Source of the DNA: Deltaproteobacteria bacterium | Lineage (GTDB): Bacteria > Myxococcota > Kuafuiibacteriia > Kuafuiibacteriales > Kuafuiibacteriaceae | Reading direction: 5' to 3' | Assembly: GCA_016703535.1 (NCBI GenBank) | Contig: JADJBV010000002.1 | Span: 2,542,001 to 2,606,000 of the forward strand | DNA length: 64,000 bases | Shown here: positions 10,023-18,972 of the stretch, piece by piece | Layout: every line of letters starts with the position of its first letter | Numbering within the stretch: the first letter of the stretch is position 1 | The notes under the pieces: model-generated | Seen by the model: only the letters and a program-made list of their open reading frames with translations | Database searches by the model: none | Told to the model about the DNA's origin: nothing | Position numbers and translations under genes: made by a program

Positions 10023-10430
10023 CTACTTCAAGCTGGCCAGGAACTCGGGTGAAGGGCTGCACTCGGAGGAGACGTCGACCAAGGTCCCGTCCGGGTCTCG
10101 CAGGAGCATTCGCCGTTGGCCGTAGAACAAGTCCCGGGGGGCTTCCACGATCGGGAGTCCTTGGGCGGATGCGAGCTGGTGCACGACCTCCACGTCCGGC
10201 ACGACGATCGTGATCATCGCGCCGGCCGGCGCCGCCCGGAACGCCTCGGGGACGATCTCGTGGTCACGGCGCAAGATCCCAAGTTCGATGGAGGCGTCTT
10301 CGGGGGCCTGCAGATGCACGAACCAGTCGCTGTCGAAGTCGACGCGCCAGCCGAACAACTTCACGTAGAAGTCCCGCACGGACTCCAACTTGTCCGAGAA
10401 GATCGTCACGAAGGCGCGTCGGATCGTCAC
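10023..10430 (-). CDS. VOC-superfamily (glyoxalase/bleomycin-resistance type) protein
   Basis: A 135-residue cytosolic protein from GTG 10430. It shows the paired beta-alpha-beta-beta-beta layout of the vicinal oxygen chelate fold: an N-terminal FVTIFSDKLESVRDFYVKLFGW, a central FVHLQAPEDASIELGI, and a C-terminal LLRDPDGTLVDV. Length fits a single-subunit VOC protein. Substrate cannot be deduced; such proteins include lyases, dioxygenases and drug-binding proteins. It lies 122 bp downstream of queG on the same strand. Confidence 0.8.
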   Translation of the reverse strand: MTIRRAFVTIFSDKLESVRDFYVKLFGWRVDFDSDWFVHLQAPEDASIELGILRRDHEIVPEAFRAAPAGAMITIVVPDVEVVHQLASAQGLPIVEAPRDLFYGQRRMLLRDPDGTLVDVSSECSPSPEFLASLK

Positions 10431-10552
10431 CGCCCTTTGGCGTCACCCATCGTTCACCGGGGGGCAAGGGCGAGGCGTGAAGTCGACCGGAGAAATCGGT
10501 CTCGATGGCTTTGGGAGACTCCAGTGTTGCCCCCCCGTGCTTTCGGCGCTGA

Positions 10553-11518
10553 TCAGCGTTCGGGGCCGTCTGAGGAAGGCCGTCTCGCCCGGTCCGCCTC
10601 CTCTTCTTGGACCCGTCGGGCGTTGCGCTGGAGGGAGGCGGGATCTGAATAGAGCAGGGCGGTGCCGGCGAGCTGGTCTCTCAGCTCGGGGAGCCGCTCG
10701 GGGTTGGTGAAGAGGTCGAGGTCCGGCGCCACCAGCTCGGGCCGGGGGCGAAAGCGGGGCTCTTCGGTCGGGACCTTCCACTTGTTGTACGGGCAGACCT
10801 CTTGGCAGACGTCGCAGCCGGCGATCCAGCCGTGAAGCGGCGGGGTCTGCTCGGTGAAGGGGGCCCGGTGCTCCAAGGTCCAGTAGGTGATGCAGCGGGT
10901 GGCGTCGAGGACGTAGGGCTCCGGGAAGGCCTGGGTGGGGCAGGCGTCGAGGCAGGCGGTGCAGGAGCCGCAGCGATCGACGTGTGGCGTGTCGAAGTGG
11001 AGCTCGGCGGTGGTGATCAAGGTGGCGAAGAAGGTGTAGGTCCCGAGCTGCTCGGACACCCCCAAGGTCGACTTGCCGATCCAGGCGATGCCGGCCCGCT
11101 CGGCCCAGACCTTCTCCATCACTGGGGAGGTGTCGATGGTCGGGTGCACCTTCGCCTCGGGGAACAAGGTCAACACGAAGCGCCGCAGCCGCCGCACTCG
11201 CTTCCGGAGCACCCGGTGGTAGTCGTCGCCTTGGGCGTAGCGGGCGATCTTGAGGGGCGGCTTCGGCACGCCTTCCGGGTGATCGTAGGAGATGGCCAAG
11301 GCGATGACCGTTCGGGCGCCGGGCAACAACACCCGGGGATCCTGCCGCTCGGCCAGGGACTCGGAGAGGTACTGCATCTCGCCGCCGTAACCGCGCTCCA
11401 ACCACTGGCGCAGCCGCTCCTGGGGATCCGCGGGTTCGGCCCGGGCGAAGCCGCAGGCCTGAAAGCCCAGGGCCCGGGCCTTGTCCCGGATCGCCTCGCT
11501 CTTTTCCCGGGCCTCCAC
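10553..11518 (-). CDS. queG: Epoxyqueuosine reductase QueG
   Basis: QueG uses cobalamin and two [4Fe-4S] clusters to reduce epoxyqueuosine to queuosine in the wobble base of certain tRNAs. The protein has the family N-terminus (AIRDKARALGFQACGFARAEP), the GEMQYLSE segment, and two ferredoxin-like cluster motifs CGSCTACLDACP and CDVCQEVCPYN. I chose GTG 11518, giving 321 residues; upstream sequence in this frame overlaps the divergent gene's start and is not QueG-like. No other queuosine genes are nearby. Confidence 0.9.
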   Translation of the reverse strand: MEAREKSEAIRDKARALGFQACGFARAEPADPQERLRQWLERGYGGEMQYLSESLAERQDPRVLLPGARTVIALAISYDHPEGVPKPPLKIARYAQGDDYHRVLRKRVRRLRRFVLTLFPEAKVHPTIDTSPVMEKVWAERAGIAWIGKSTLGVSEQLGTYTFFATLITTAELHFDTPHVDRCGSCTACLDACPTQAFPEPYVLDATRCITYWTLEHRAPFTEQTPPLHGWIAGCDVCQEVCPYNKWKVPTEEPRFRPRPELVAPDLDLFTNPERLPELRDQLAGTALLYSDPASLQRNARRVQEEEADRARRPSSDGPER

Positions 11519-11618
11519 GGGGCCGCAGCCTGCGCTGGCGATGCCATCCGAGGCAACGCCCCAACGTGACCGCCCACAAGCTCGCGGCCGGCCCACCCCT
11601 TTGCTACAACCGGCCAAG

Positions 11619-13172
11619 GTGGGCCGCTCCGTCCTTCGCGCCTTGATCCTGGTCGGCACCTTCACGGCCGGGACCCCGGCCTTGGCCCAGATCTCCACCG
11701 ATCAGGCCCGGACCGAGGCCGATCAGACCTCCCCCCGGGATCGGGTCCGGGGCCTGCCCACCCTCAAGTTGCGCTTCGACTTCGGCACCATCGGCGAAGA
11801 CTTCTTCGTCACCTTCACCTCCCGCTTCTTCTGGAACCAAGAGCTCTGGGGTTTTGGCCTGGCCTTGCCGCTCCGCTTCCGGGTCAAGGACTTCGACCCC
11901 GACGATCAAGACGACCACCTGGGCATCTTGAGGAAAGAAGACTGGGACGAACCCACCGACTTCTTCCGGCTGCTCCGCTACGTCTACTTCGGCCAATCGG
12001 ATCGCCAGGGCCCGTATTACGTGCGGCTCGGCGACATCGAAGAGCTGGAGTTGGGCCACGGGACCATCGTCTACCGCTACTACAACGGCTTCGATCTCGA
12101 TCGCTGGCGGGCCGGCCTGTTGTTGACCGGGCGGACGCGGCTCTTCGGCGCCGAAGGCGTGTTTTCGGATCTGGGCCGGGTCAACAGCGACGTGGGCCTG
12201 GTGGGCTTACGGACCTATCTGCACCCCCAGGTCCTCTTCGAGGCGCCGATCGACAAAAACGGCGACGGCATCTACGGCGGCGAAGGCGACGAACCGAAGG
12301 GTGGGCAAGAGCTCCAGGTCGGCTTCTCCTTCTTCGCCGATCCGACGGCGCCCATTCGCCTCAACCGCACGCCGGGTGAAGATCTGAACGGCAACTTCAT
12401 GCTCGACGACGGCGAAGACAGCAACGGCAACGGCGTCCTCGATCCGGTGCGGATCCTGCTCGACGACGAACGCCACGCCATCGTCGAAGATCGCCGCTTC
12501 GTGGGCGCCTTGGGCACCGACGTCCACTACCGCTTGTTCGAAGAAGAGTGGTTGACCATCACGCCCTACGCCGACTTCAACAAGTTGATCCACGGCGGCA
12601 CCGGCCTGGGCCTCCACCTGGGCGTACGTTGGCAGTCCACCTTCCAAACCGGCTTGGCTCCGGTCAGCTTTGACGCCCGCACCGAATACCGGCGCACCAG
12701 CGGTGACTACGAGGCGCCGTACTTCGGCATGACCCACGAGATCGAGCGCTTCGACTCGCCCCCGGGCAGCGGCGTCACCAAACTCGAGGCCCTCCGGCGG
12801 GCCCGGGACCTGCCGTGGCGCAACGGCTACTTCATCAGCCTGGTCGGCGGCATGGTCCCCCATGTGTATGGCGGGATCGAATACGTGGATCGGGGCCCCA
12901 ACCTGAGCTCCCTCCGCCTCTCTTTGCAACTCAAGTTGCCCTACGACTTCGAAGTGGAGACCTTCTACTATCGCTTCAATATATTGGGGGCCTCGGACCT
13001 CTTTGGCCTGGACGACCGAACGGCGCTGCTCGCCCGGGTGCAGATCCCGATCATCTCGGTGTTCGGGGTCAGCGGTGAGTGGGTCCGGGTCTTCCGGGCC
13101 GGGGCCGAAGGGGCGGGCTACGAGGCGGTCGACGCCTGGAACGTCGGCGTGGCCGTCTCCCTCACCCTCTGA
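11619..13172 (+). CDS. Predicted outer-membrane beta-barrel protein
   Basis: About 517 residues from GTG 11619 (TTG 11601 is an alternative). A cleavable signal peptide ends in Thr-Pro-Ala-Leu-Ala-Gln. The mature protein alternates short amphipathic strands rich in aromatic residues with Asp/Glu turns and ends in a hydrophobic strand VGVAVSLTL, as outer-membrane barrels do. A calcium-type loop (GEDLNGNFMLDDGEDSNGNG) is inserted near the middle. A TACAAC -10-like hexamer (11605-11610) is only 9 nt before the GTG. No named family was recognised. Codons 12977-12986 contain an odd AT-only palindrome CAATATATTG. Confidence 0.65.
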   Translation: MGRSVLRALILVGTFTAGTPALAQISTDQARTEADQTSPRDRVRGLPTLKLRFDFGTIGEDFFVTFTSRFFWNQELWGFGLALPLRFRVKDFDPDDQDDHLGILRKEDWDEPTDFFRLLRYVYFGQSDRQGPYYVRLGDIEELELGHGTIVYRYYNGFDLDRWRAGLLLTGRTRLFGAEGVFSDLGRVNSDVGLVGLRTYLHPQVLFEAPIDKNGDGIYGGEGDEPKGGQELQVGFSFFADPTAPIRLNRTPGEDLNGNFMLDDGEDSNGNGVLDPVRILLDDERHAIVEDRRFVGALGTDVHYRLFEEEWLTITPYADFNKLIHGGTGLGLHLGVRWQSTFQTGLAPVSFDARTEYRRTSGDYEAPYFGMTHEIERFDSPPGSGVTKLEALRRARDLPWRNGYFISLVGGMVPHVYGGIEYVDRGPNLSSLRLSLQLKLPYDFEVETFYYRFNILGASDLFGLDDRTALLARVQIPIISVFGVSGEWVRVFRAGAEGAGYEAVDAWNVGVAVSLTL

Positions 13173-13241
13173 GCCCCCGATCCGGGCCGGGCCGGCGATT
13201 CCCATTTGACTGGCGGTCACCGGCTCATTAGGTGCCTTCCC

Positions 13242-14141
13242 ATGCGTGCCCTTACCCTTGCCTTTGGCGTTTCCCTGGTCGCTGCCGCGGCCTGTAGCTC
13301 TCCTGGTCGGGTCGCGACCTGGGAACAAGGCGCCGCCAAGGCCACCGCCGCCACCTCCAGCGCCGCCGCCTCCGCGGCCATGACCGAGGCCAAAGCCCTC
13401 TGGGACAAGCGGGACGACAAGGCCTCTTTGATGGCCGCCATCGCCGCCTACGAGAAGATCGCCGAGACCGACACCAGCAACGCTCCGGCCCTGGTGATGT
13501 TGTCCCGGGCCCACTACTTCTTGGCCGACGGCTTCCTGGCGGTCGAAGGTGCGGAGCAGGAAGAGGAGTTCAAGGTCTACCAAAAGGGCGTCGACTACGG
13601 CGAGCGGGCCCTGGTGCTGCTCGAGCCGGCCTTCGGCGAGGCCATGGCGAAAGAGGGCGCCAAGTTTGAGGTCGAGATCGGCAAGATCGGCAAAAACGGC
13701 CTCGACGCCGCCTATTGGTACGCGGTCAACCTCGGCCGCTTCGCCGCCAGGAAGGGCCTCTCGGCGCGCTTGTTCTACAAGGACAAGCTGAAGGCGACCA
13801 TGGAGCGCATCGCCGCTTTGGAGCCCAACTACTTCCACGGCGCGCCCGACCGCTACTTCGGCGCCTTCTACGCCATCCTCCCGTCGATCGCCGGCAAGGA
13901 TCTGAAGAAGTCCGAGGCCCACTTCGAGGCCGCCGTGAAGCTCGGGCCCCAGTACCTGCCGAACAAGGTGGTCAAGGCCCAGTACCTGGCCACCGAACGG
14001 GATGACCAGGCCATGTACGAGGCTTTGCTCAAAGAGGTCTTGGCCGCCCCCGACACCGACGACGGCGACATCGCCCCCGAAAATCGGGCCGCCAAGCGCA
14101 CCGCTCAGAAGATGCTCGCCAACGTCGGCGAGATCTTCTGA
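13242..14141 (+). CDS. TRAP transporter TatT-component-like lipoprotein
   Basis: A 299-residue lipoprotein (Ala-Ala-Ala-Ala-Cys lipobox) with TPR-like helices. The central LEPNYFHGAPDRYFGAFYAILPSI-type segment followed by a DLKKSEAHFEAA helix is characteristic of the TatT (T component) family first described with TRAP transporters of Treponema. No TRAP membrane components are in the window, so it appears to be an orphan. Its TGA overlaps the ATG of the next gene by one base, so the two are probably co-translated. Confidence 0.75.
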   Translation: MRALTLAFGVSLVAAAACSSPGRVATWEQGAAKATAATSSAAASAAMTEAKALWDKRDDKASLMAAIAAYEKIAETDTSNAPALVMLSRAHYFLADGFLAVEGAEQEEEFKVYQKGVDYGERALVLLEPAFGEAMAKEGAKFEVEIGKIGKNGLDAAYWYAVNLGRFAARKGLSARLFYKDKLKATMERIAALEPNYFHGAPDRYFGAFYAILPSIAGKDLKKSEAHFEAAVKLGPQYLPNKVVKAQYLATERDDQAMYEALLKEVLAAPDTDDGDIAPENRAAKRTAQKMLANVGEIF

Positions 14142-14977
14142 TGAACACGCTGCGCACCGCCGATGGGCTGGACCTCCACCTGCACGCCTGGCCGGTCTCG
14201 GGCCCCCAGGCGGCGGTGGCTTTGCTCCACGGCTACGGCGAACACGCGGGGCGCTACGACCACGTGGCCCGGGCCTTCAACGAGCGGGGCATCGCGGTCT
14301 ACGCGGTGGACCTCCGGGGCCACGGCCGTTCGCCGGGCAGCCGGGCTCACGTCGACGCCTTCACCGACTACCACCGGGACGCCGACGCCTTGGTGCTGCA
14401 CGTGAAGGAGCGCCACCCGGGCGTGCCGCTCTTCGTTTTCGCCCACTCGATGGGGGCCCTGGTGTATCTGCACTGGGCCTTGGCCGGCCGGGGCCAAGAC
14501 CTGCGCGGCGTTTGTCTCAGCTCGCCGTTCCTCGGGATCCAGATCCCGGTTTCGGGGGCCAAGGCGGCGGCCGGGCGTCTGTTGTCCAAGGTGTTGCCCA
14601 AGATGGGGCTGCCCTCGGGCCTCAACGGCGCGGCGGTGACCCGGGATCCGGAGATGGCCAAGAAGTACGACTCGGATCCGCTGATGAACAAAAACGCGGG
14701 TGCCCGCTGGTTCACCGAGGCCATGGCCGCCATCGACAAGGTGCTCAGCCAAGCCCACCAGCTGGAGCGGCCCTTGCTCCTGCTGTACGGCGGGGATGAT
14801 CGGGTGGCCAACGCCGATGCCACCGACAAGTTGGTGGCCAAGTTGACCATGAAGGATCGGACCGTCGAGCGCCTGCCCGGCCACTACCACGAGCTGGTCA
14901 ACGAACCCCTCGAGGTCCGAAACGGCCTCATCCGTCGCTACGGCGATTGGATCCTGGAAAAAGCCAAGAACCCGTGA
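14141..14977 (+). CDS. Alpha/beta hydrolase, monoacylglycerol-lipase-like
   Basis: A 278-residue Hydrolase_4/lysophospholipase-type enzyme. It shows the HGYGEHAGRYDHVA oxyanion region, VDLRGHGRSPGSRAHVD, and the nucleophile elbow AHSMGALV (Ser about 107; the usual first Gly is Ala). A GGDDRVA Asp and a LPGHYHELVNE His complete the triad. No signal peptide, so it is cytosolic. Its start overlaps the TatT-like gene and its stop overlaps the mutS start region. Expected to hydrolyse monoglycerides or lysophospholipids; the natural substrate is unknown. Confidence 0.85.
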   Translation: MNTLRTADGLDLHLHAWPVSGPQAAVALLHGYGEHAGRYDHVARAFNERGIAVYAVDLRGHGRSPGSRAHVDAFTDYHRDADALVLHVKERHPGVPLFVFAHSMGALVYLHWALAGRGQDLRGVCLSSPFLGIQIPVSGAKAAAGRLLSKVLPKMGLPSGLNGAAVTRDPEMAKKYDSDPLMNKNAGARWFTEAMAAIDKVLSQAHQLERPLLLLYGGDDRVANADATDKLVAKLTMKDRTVERLPGHYHELVNEPLEVRNGLIRRYGDWILEKAKNP

Positions 14978-14979
14978 CC

Positions 14980-17700
14980 ATGACCGACGTCGAGGAGCGG
15001 CTCGCTTCCGACAAGCTGACGCCGATGATGCGCCAATATCTCGGCACCAAGGCCGAGTATCCGGGCGCCGTCGTGCTCTACCGGATGGGCGACTTCTTCG
15101 AGACCTTCTACGAAGACGCCGAGACCTGCGCCCAGATCCTGGACCTGACCCTGACCGCGCGCAGCAAGGAGCGCGACATCCCGATGGCCGGGGTGCCCCA
15201 CCACGCCATCGACGGTTACCTCACCAAGTTGATCGAGGCCGGTAAGACCGTGGTGATGGTCGACCAGATCGAAGATCCGAAGTTGGCCAAGGGTCTGGTC
15301 AAGCGGGCGGTCACTCGGGTCTTGTCGCCGGGCACCTACCTGGATCCCCAGGCGCCTGCCCGGGCCCTCCGTTATCTGGTGGCGGTGACCCTGGACGAGA
15401 AGAAGAAGGCCCTGCGGTTTGGCCTTTCGGCCCTGGATCTCTCCACCGGCGAGTTTCGGGCCACCGGCGGTGAGTCGGTGGAGTTGTTGACCGACGAGCT
15501 GAGCCGCCTGGGCATGAAGGAGATCGTGCTGCCGGAGGCTCTTAAGGCCTCGGAGGTGGTGGCCGGATTGCAAGTTAACTTGCATAAGGTGGTCTTCACC
15601 TTCCTCGAGGAGAAACGTTATCCGCCGGCCCGGGCCGCCGAAGCTTTGGGCAAGTTGTTTGGGGCCGAGGAGCAGCGGGCCTTGGCGCAGCACCTGGATC
15701 CTTTGGCCTTGACCGCCGCCGGCTTGGCGCTCCGCTACACCGAAGAGTCCCAGCTACGGCCCGAGGCTCCGGATCTGCACGGCCGGGCCAGCTTGGCCCA
15801 TGTGCAAAAGCTGGTGCCCTACGTGCCGGGCGCGGGCCTGGTGCTGGACACCGAATGCCGAGAGCACCTGGAGTTGTTTCAGAGCCAAGGGGAGGGCGGG
15901 CGCCGCGGTTCATTGATCGGGGCCATCGACGAGGCCAAGACCGGGATGGGCGGCCGCTTGCTGCAGCGGTGGTTGGCTTATCCGCTCGCGAGCTTGGGGC
16001 CGATCCGGGCCCGGCAGGACGCGATCGAGGCCTTGATCGCCGCGCCCTCGGAGTTGGATCGGCTGCGCAACACCTTCGCCGGTGTCGGGGACCTGGAGCG
16101 GTTGATCGGGCGGGTGATGTTGGCCCGGGCCACGCCCCGGGATCTGGTGGCCTTGGCGGTCACCTTGGTGAAGGCCCCCGAGGCCCTGGGCGCGGCGAAA
16201 GCGGCCCTCAAAGGCGAGTTGGCACCTTCGTCCGAAGAGCGGCTGGCGATCTTGGGGGCGGTTGATCCGCTGCCGGATCTGGCGGTCCGGATCACCTCTG
16301 CCCTCCTCGACGATCCGACCGTGGATCTGGAGAGTGGCCAAGTGTTTCGGCCCGGCTTCGACCCGGAGCTCGATCGGCTCCAAGGTTTGGCTCAAAACGG
16401 CAAACAGCTGATCGCCGAGCTGGAGGCCAAGGAGAAGGCCCGCACCGGCATCAGCTCCCTGAAGATCCGCTACAACAAGGTCTTTGGTTATTACCTGGAG
16501 GTCACCCGGACCAACCTGAAGTTGGTGCCCAAGGACTACATCCGGAAGCAAACCACGGTAAACGCCGAGCGTTATTACACCGAAGAGCTGAAGACCCTGG
16601 AGACCGAGGTCTTGACCGCCGACGAGCAGCGGATCGCCCGGACCGTGGCCCTCTATCAGGCCTTGTTGGCCGAGGTCGCCAAGGAGGCGGTGCGCCTGCA
16701 CGCCCTGGCCGAGGCCTTGGCGGAGCTGGACGTCTTGTCGGCCTTGGCCGAGCTGGCCGAACGGCGGGCCTGGTGCCGGCCTTTGGTCGACGACGGCGGC
16801 ACCATCGAGATCGTCGAGGGGCGGCACCCGGTCATCGAATTATATTCAAAAGAACTTGGAGAGCGGTTTGTCCCCAACGACCTGACGCTGACGCCCGATC
16901 AACGCCTGATGATCATCACCGGCCCCAACATGGCCGGCAAGTCGACCATCATGCGGCAGACCGCGCTGATCGCCATCTTGGCCCACCTGGGCAGTTACGT
17001 GCCGGCCAAGTCGGCGCGGATCGGCTTGCTCGATCGGATCTACACCCGGGTCGGCGCCAGCGACGATCTCTCCCGGGGCCGCTCCACCTTCATGGTGGAG
17101 ATGACCGAAACCGCGCGGATCTTGCGGGCCGCAACGCCGCGTTCTTTGGTGTTGCTCGACGAGATCGGCCGGGGGACCAGCACCTTCGACGGCCTGTCCA
17201 TCGCCTGGGCGGTGGCCGAACACCTCCACGACGTGGCCCAGTCCAAGACCTTGTTCGCGACCCACTACCACGAGCTGACCGAGATCAGCCGGCTCAAGCC
17301 CCACGCCTTGAATCGGCACGTGGCGGTCCGGGAGTACAACGATCAGATCGTGTTCCTGAGGAAGTTGGCCGAAGGCGCCACCAACCGCAGCTACGGGGTC
17401 CAGGTGGCGCGGCTGGCGGGCTTGCCCAAAGGGGTGGTCGAGCGGGCTCGCCAGGTCCTCGACGGGCTCGAGGCCCAGGCCTTGCGGAGCGGCGGGCGCG
17501 GCAAACTCGACGTCACCGCCTCCCAACTTTCTTTGTTCGGGGGCGCGGCCCCGGCCCCGCCCGGCCTCACCTCGGCGGAGGCCCAGGTCCTGGAGCGCCT
17601 GCGGGCCTTGGAACTCGACGATCTTTCACCTCGGGCCGCCCACGGCCTTTTGGTCGAACTCCAGACCCAACTCGAGCAGGCTGAACCCGAAGAGCCCTGA
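14980..17700 (+). CDS. mutS: DNA mismatch repair protein MutS
   Basis: A 906-residue MutS with mispair-contacting Phe39-x-Glu41 (GDFFETFYED), Walker A GPNMAGKST (648-656), Walker B LLDE (Asp727/Glu728) and a GRGTSTFDG signature. It recognises mismatches with MutL, which is not in the window. ATG 14980 is the likely start; a GTG at 14974 overlaps the preceding TGA. It contains the 16-bp perfect palindrome TGCAAGTTAACTTGCA at 15569-15584, and an unusual AT-rich codon patch at 16837-16860 just before the ATPase domain. Confidence 0.97.
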   Translation: MTDVEERLASDKLTPMMRQYLGTKAEYPGAVVLYRMGDFFETFYEDAETCAQILDLTLTARSKERDIPMAGVPHHAIDGYLTKLIEAGKTVVMVDQIEDPKLAKGLVKRAVTRVLSPGTYLDPQAPARALRYLVAVTLDEKKKALRFGLSALDLSTGEFRATGGESVELLTDELSRLGMKEIVLPEALKASEVVAGLQVNLHKVVFTFLEEKRYPPARAAEALGKLFGAEEQRALAQHLDPLALTAAGLALRYTEESQLRPEAPDLHGRASLAHVQKLVPYVPGAGLVLDTECREHLELFQSQGEGGRRGSLIGAIDEAKTGMGGRLLQRWLAYPLASLGPIRARQDAIEALIAAPSELDRLRNTFAGVGDLERLIGRVMLARATPRDLVALAVTLVKAPEALGAAKAALKGELAPSSEERLAILGAVDPLPDLAVRITSALLDDPTVDLESGQVFRPGFDPELDRLQGLAQNGKQLIAELEAKEKARTGISSLKIRYNKVFGYYLEVTRTNLKLVPKDYIRKQTTVNAERYYTEELKTLETEVLTADEQRIARTVALYQALLAEVAKEAVRLHALAEALAELDVLSALAELAERRAWCRPLVDDGGTIEIVEGRHPVIELYSKELGERFVPNDLTLTPDQRLMIITGPNMAGKSTIMRQTALIAILAHLGSYVPAKSARIGLLDRIYTRVGASDDLSRGRSTFMVEMTETARILRAATPRSLVLLDEIGRGTSTFDGLSIAWAVAEHLHDVAQSKTLFATHYHELTEISRLKPHALNRHVAVREYNDQIVFLRKLAEGATNRSYGVQVARLAGLPKGVVERARQVLDGLEAQALRSGGRGKLDVTASQLSLFGGAAPAPPGLTSAEAQVLERLRALELDDLSPRAAHGLLVELQTQLEQAEPEEP

Positions 17701-17783
17701 ATCCACTCAATGGAACGCAAGTCCGCCTCCGAGACCCGGGTTCGGGGCTGGATTCCTGGGCGGCGCCCCCGTAGGCTCCCGCC

Positions 17784-18251
17784 ATGCCCTGGTGCCCACA
17801 ATGCCGATCCGAATATCGCCCTGGATATACTGAGTGTAAGAGCTGCGGCGGCGTGGCCCTGGTCGAGTCTCTCCTCGATGACGAGGACCTGAAGCCCGAA
17901 GAGCTGGAGGGCACCATCCCGGTGGGCACCTTCATCCCGACCGAGATCGGGCAGCCGGCCTTTATCCTGGCCCGCAGCGCGGTGTTGCTCCAGATCTTGC
18001 TCGACGCCGGCATCCCGGCGGTCCGGTCCCCCTTCGAAGACGGGCCTTCGCCGGACATGCAGCCCCGGTTTCAGGTGCGGGTGCGCCCCAAAGACGTGGC
18101 CCGGGCTGAAGAGGTGCTGAAGGCCGCCCTCGAGGCGCCCGCCGAAGCCAACGCCGCCCCTTCCGACAGCTGCGAGGCCTGTGGCGCCAAGGTGCAGCCC
18201 GACGCGACCGAGTGCCCCGACTGTGGTCTTTCGTTTGTCGGAGGCGGTTGA
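17784..18251 (+). CDS. Double zinc-ribbon protein with DUF2007-like middle
   Basis: A 155-residue cytosolic protein. Two zinc ribbons flank it: CPQC...CKSC at the N-terminus and CEAC...CPDC at the C-terminus. The middle (PAFILARSAVLLQILLDAGIPAV ... RFQVRVRPKDVARAEEVLKAAL) resembles the small ferredoxin-like DUF2007/signal-transducing fold. Its first codons are richer in rare A/T-ending codons than its neighbours. Its TGA directly abuts the GTG of the subtilase gene, so the two are probably one operon. Function unknown; zinc binding is the only firm inference. Confidence 0.75.
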   Translation: MPWCPQCRSEYRPGYTECKSCGGVALVESLLDDEDLKPEELEGTIPVGTFIPTEIGQPAFILARSAVLLQILLDAGIPAVRSPFEDGPSPDMQPRFQVRVRPKDVARAEEVLKAALEAPAEANAAPSDSCEACGAKVQPDATECPDCGLSFVGGG

Positions 18252-18962
18252 GTGGACTGGTACGGCTTGGTCCCGCCCGGGCCGGCCGCGAGCTCGACCG
18301 GCCGCGGCCTCAAGGTTGCGGTGGTCGACACCGGGGTGAACTTCGAGCACCCGCACCTCTCGATCCCCGGCGACGGCGTGGTGATCGAGTGGGATGATCT
18401 TGATGGTCTGGTGGTACGCCCCGGCCAACACCGGGATCGGATCGGGCACGGTACCTGTTGCGCCGCCATCGTCCACCTGTTGGCGCCGGATGCGACCCTC
18501 TACGGGATCCGAGTGACCGCCGATCGTCCCACCACCGACGTCGATCGGCTGGCCCGCGGGATCGATCAGGGGGTTGAGGTCCAGGCCCAGGTGATCCTGG
18601 TGGCCCTTGGGGCGCCCGCCGATCATGGGGGTCGGCTGGCCCGGGCGGTGAACCGGGCCATGGAGCAGGGGGTGGTGGTGGTGGCTCCGGATCCCGGAAC
18701 CCCTGTGTACCCCGCGGCTTGCCCGGGGGTGGTGTCGGTTCGAGCCGCCACGGGCGTCGACGTCACGAAAGGGCCTCAGGGCTTTTTGGCCGATGGCCGG
18801 GCCCGGCCCATGGACACCCCGGGGCCCCCGCCCCCCAACTTCTCGGGGCCCAGCTTGAGCGCGGCCCGGGCGGCGGCGGCGGTGCTGCGTTTTGCGGAGA
18901 GCTCGGGCCTTCGAGGCCCCGAACTCGTCGAAGGGTTTTCAAAACTGCTGGAGGTGCGGTAG
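18252..18962 (+). CDS. Small cytosolic subtilase (S8 family) with altered oxyanion site
   Basis: A 236-residue protein without signal peptide or propeptide. The catalytic triad is visible: Asp26 in VVDTGVN, His66 in GHGTCC, Ser201 in GPSLSA. The usual oxyanion-hole Asn, which should lie in an Ala-Ala-Gly-Asn type motif, is replaced: the aligned segment reads VVVVAPDPG, followed by the expected YPAACPGVVSVRA. At about 236 residues it is shorter than most S8 catalytic domains. GTG start immediately follows the zinc-ribbon gene. It may be a weak or specialised intracellular protease, or a non-catalytic binder. Confidence 0.8.
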   Translation: MDWYGLVPPGPAASSTGRGLKVAVVDTGVNFEHPHLSIPGDGVVIEWDDLDGLVVRPGQHRDRIGHGTCCAAIVHLLAPDATLYGIRVTADRPTTDVDRLARGIDQGVEVQAQVILVALGAPADHGGRLARAVNRAMEQGVVVVAPDPGTPVYPAACPGVVSVRAATGVDVTKGPQGFLADGRARPMDTPGPPPPNFSGPSLSAARAAAAVLRFAESSGLRGPELVEGFSKLLEVR

Positions 18963-18972
18963 TAGCCGAGCC

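Noticed and set aside
12207..13922. 571-codon antisense frame across the beta-barrel and TatT-like genes
   Set aside because: It spans two real genes and their spacer, is low-complexity, and has no recognisable domain.
18892..18972. Upstream ATG extension of the H1-tailed response regulator
   Set aside because: It overlaps the subtilase end in another frame and has different composition; the basic tail begins at GTG 18973.
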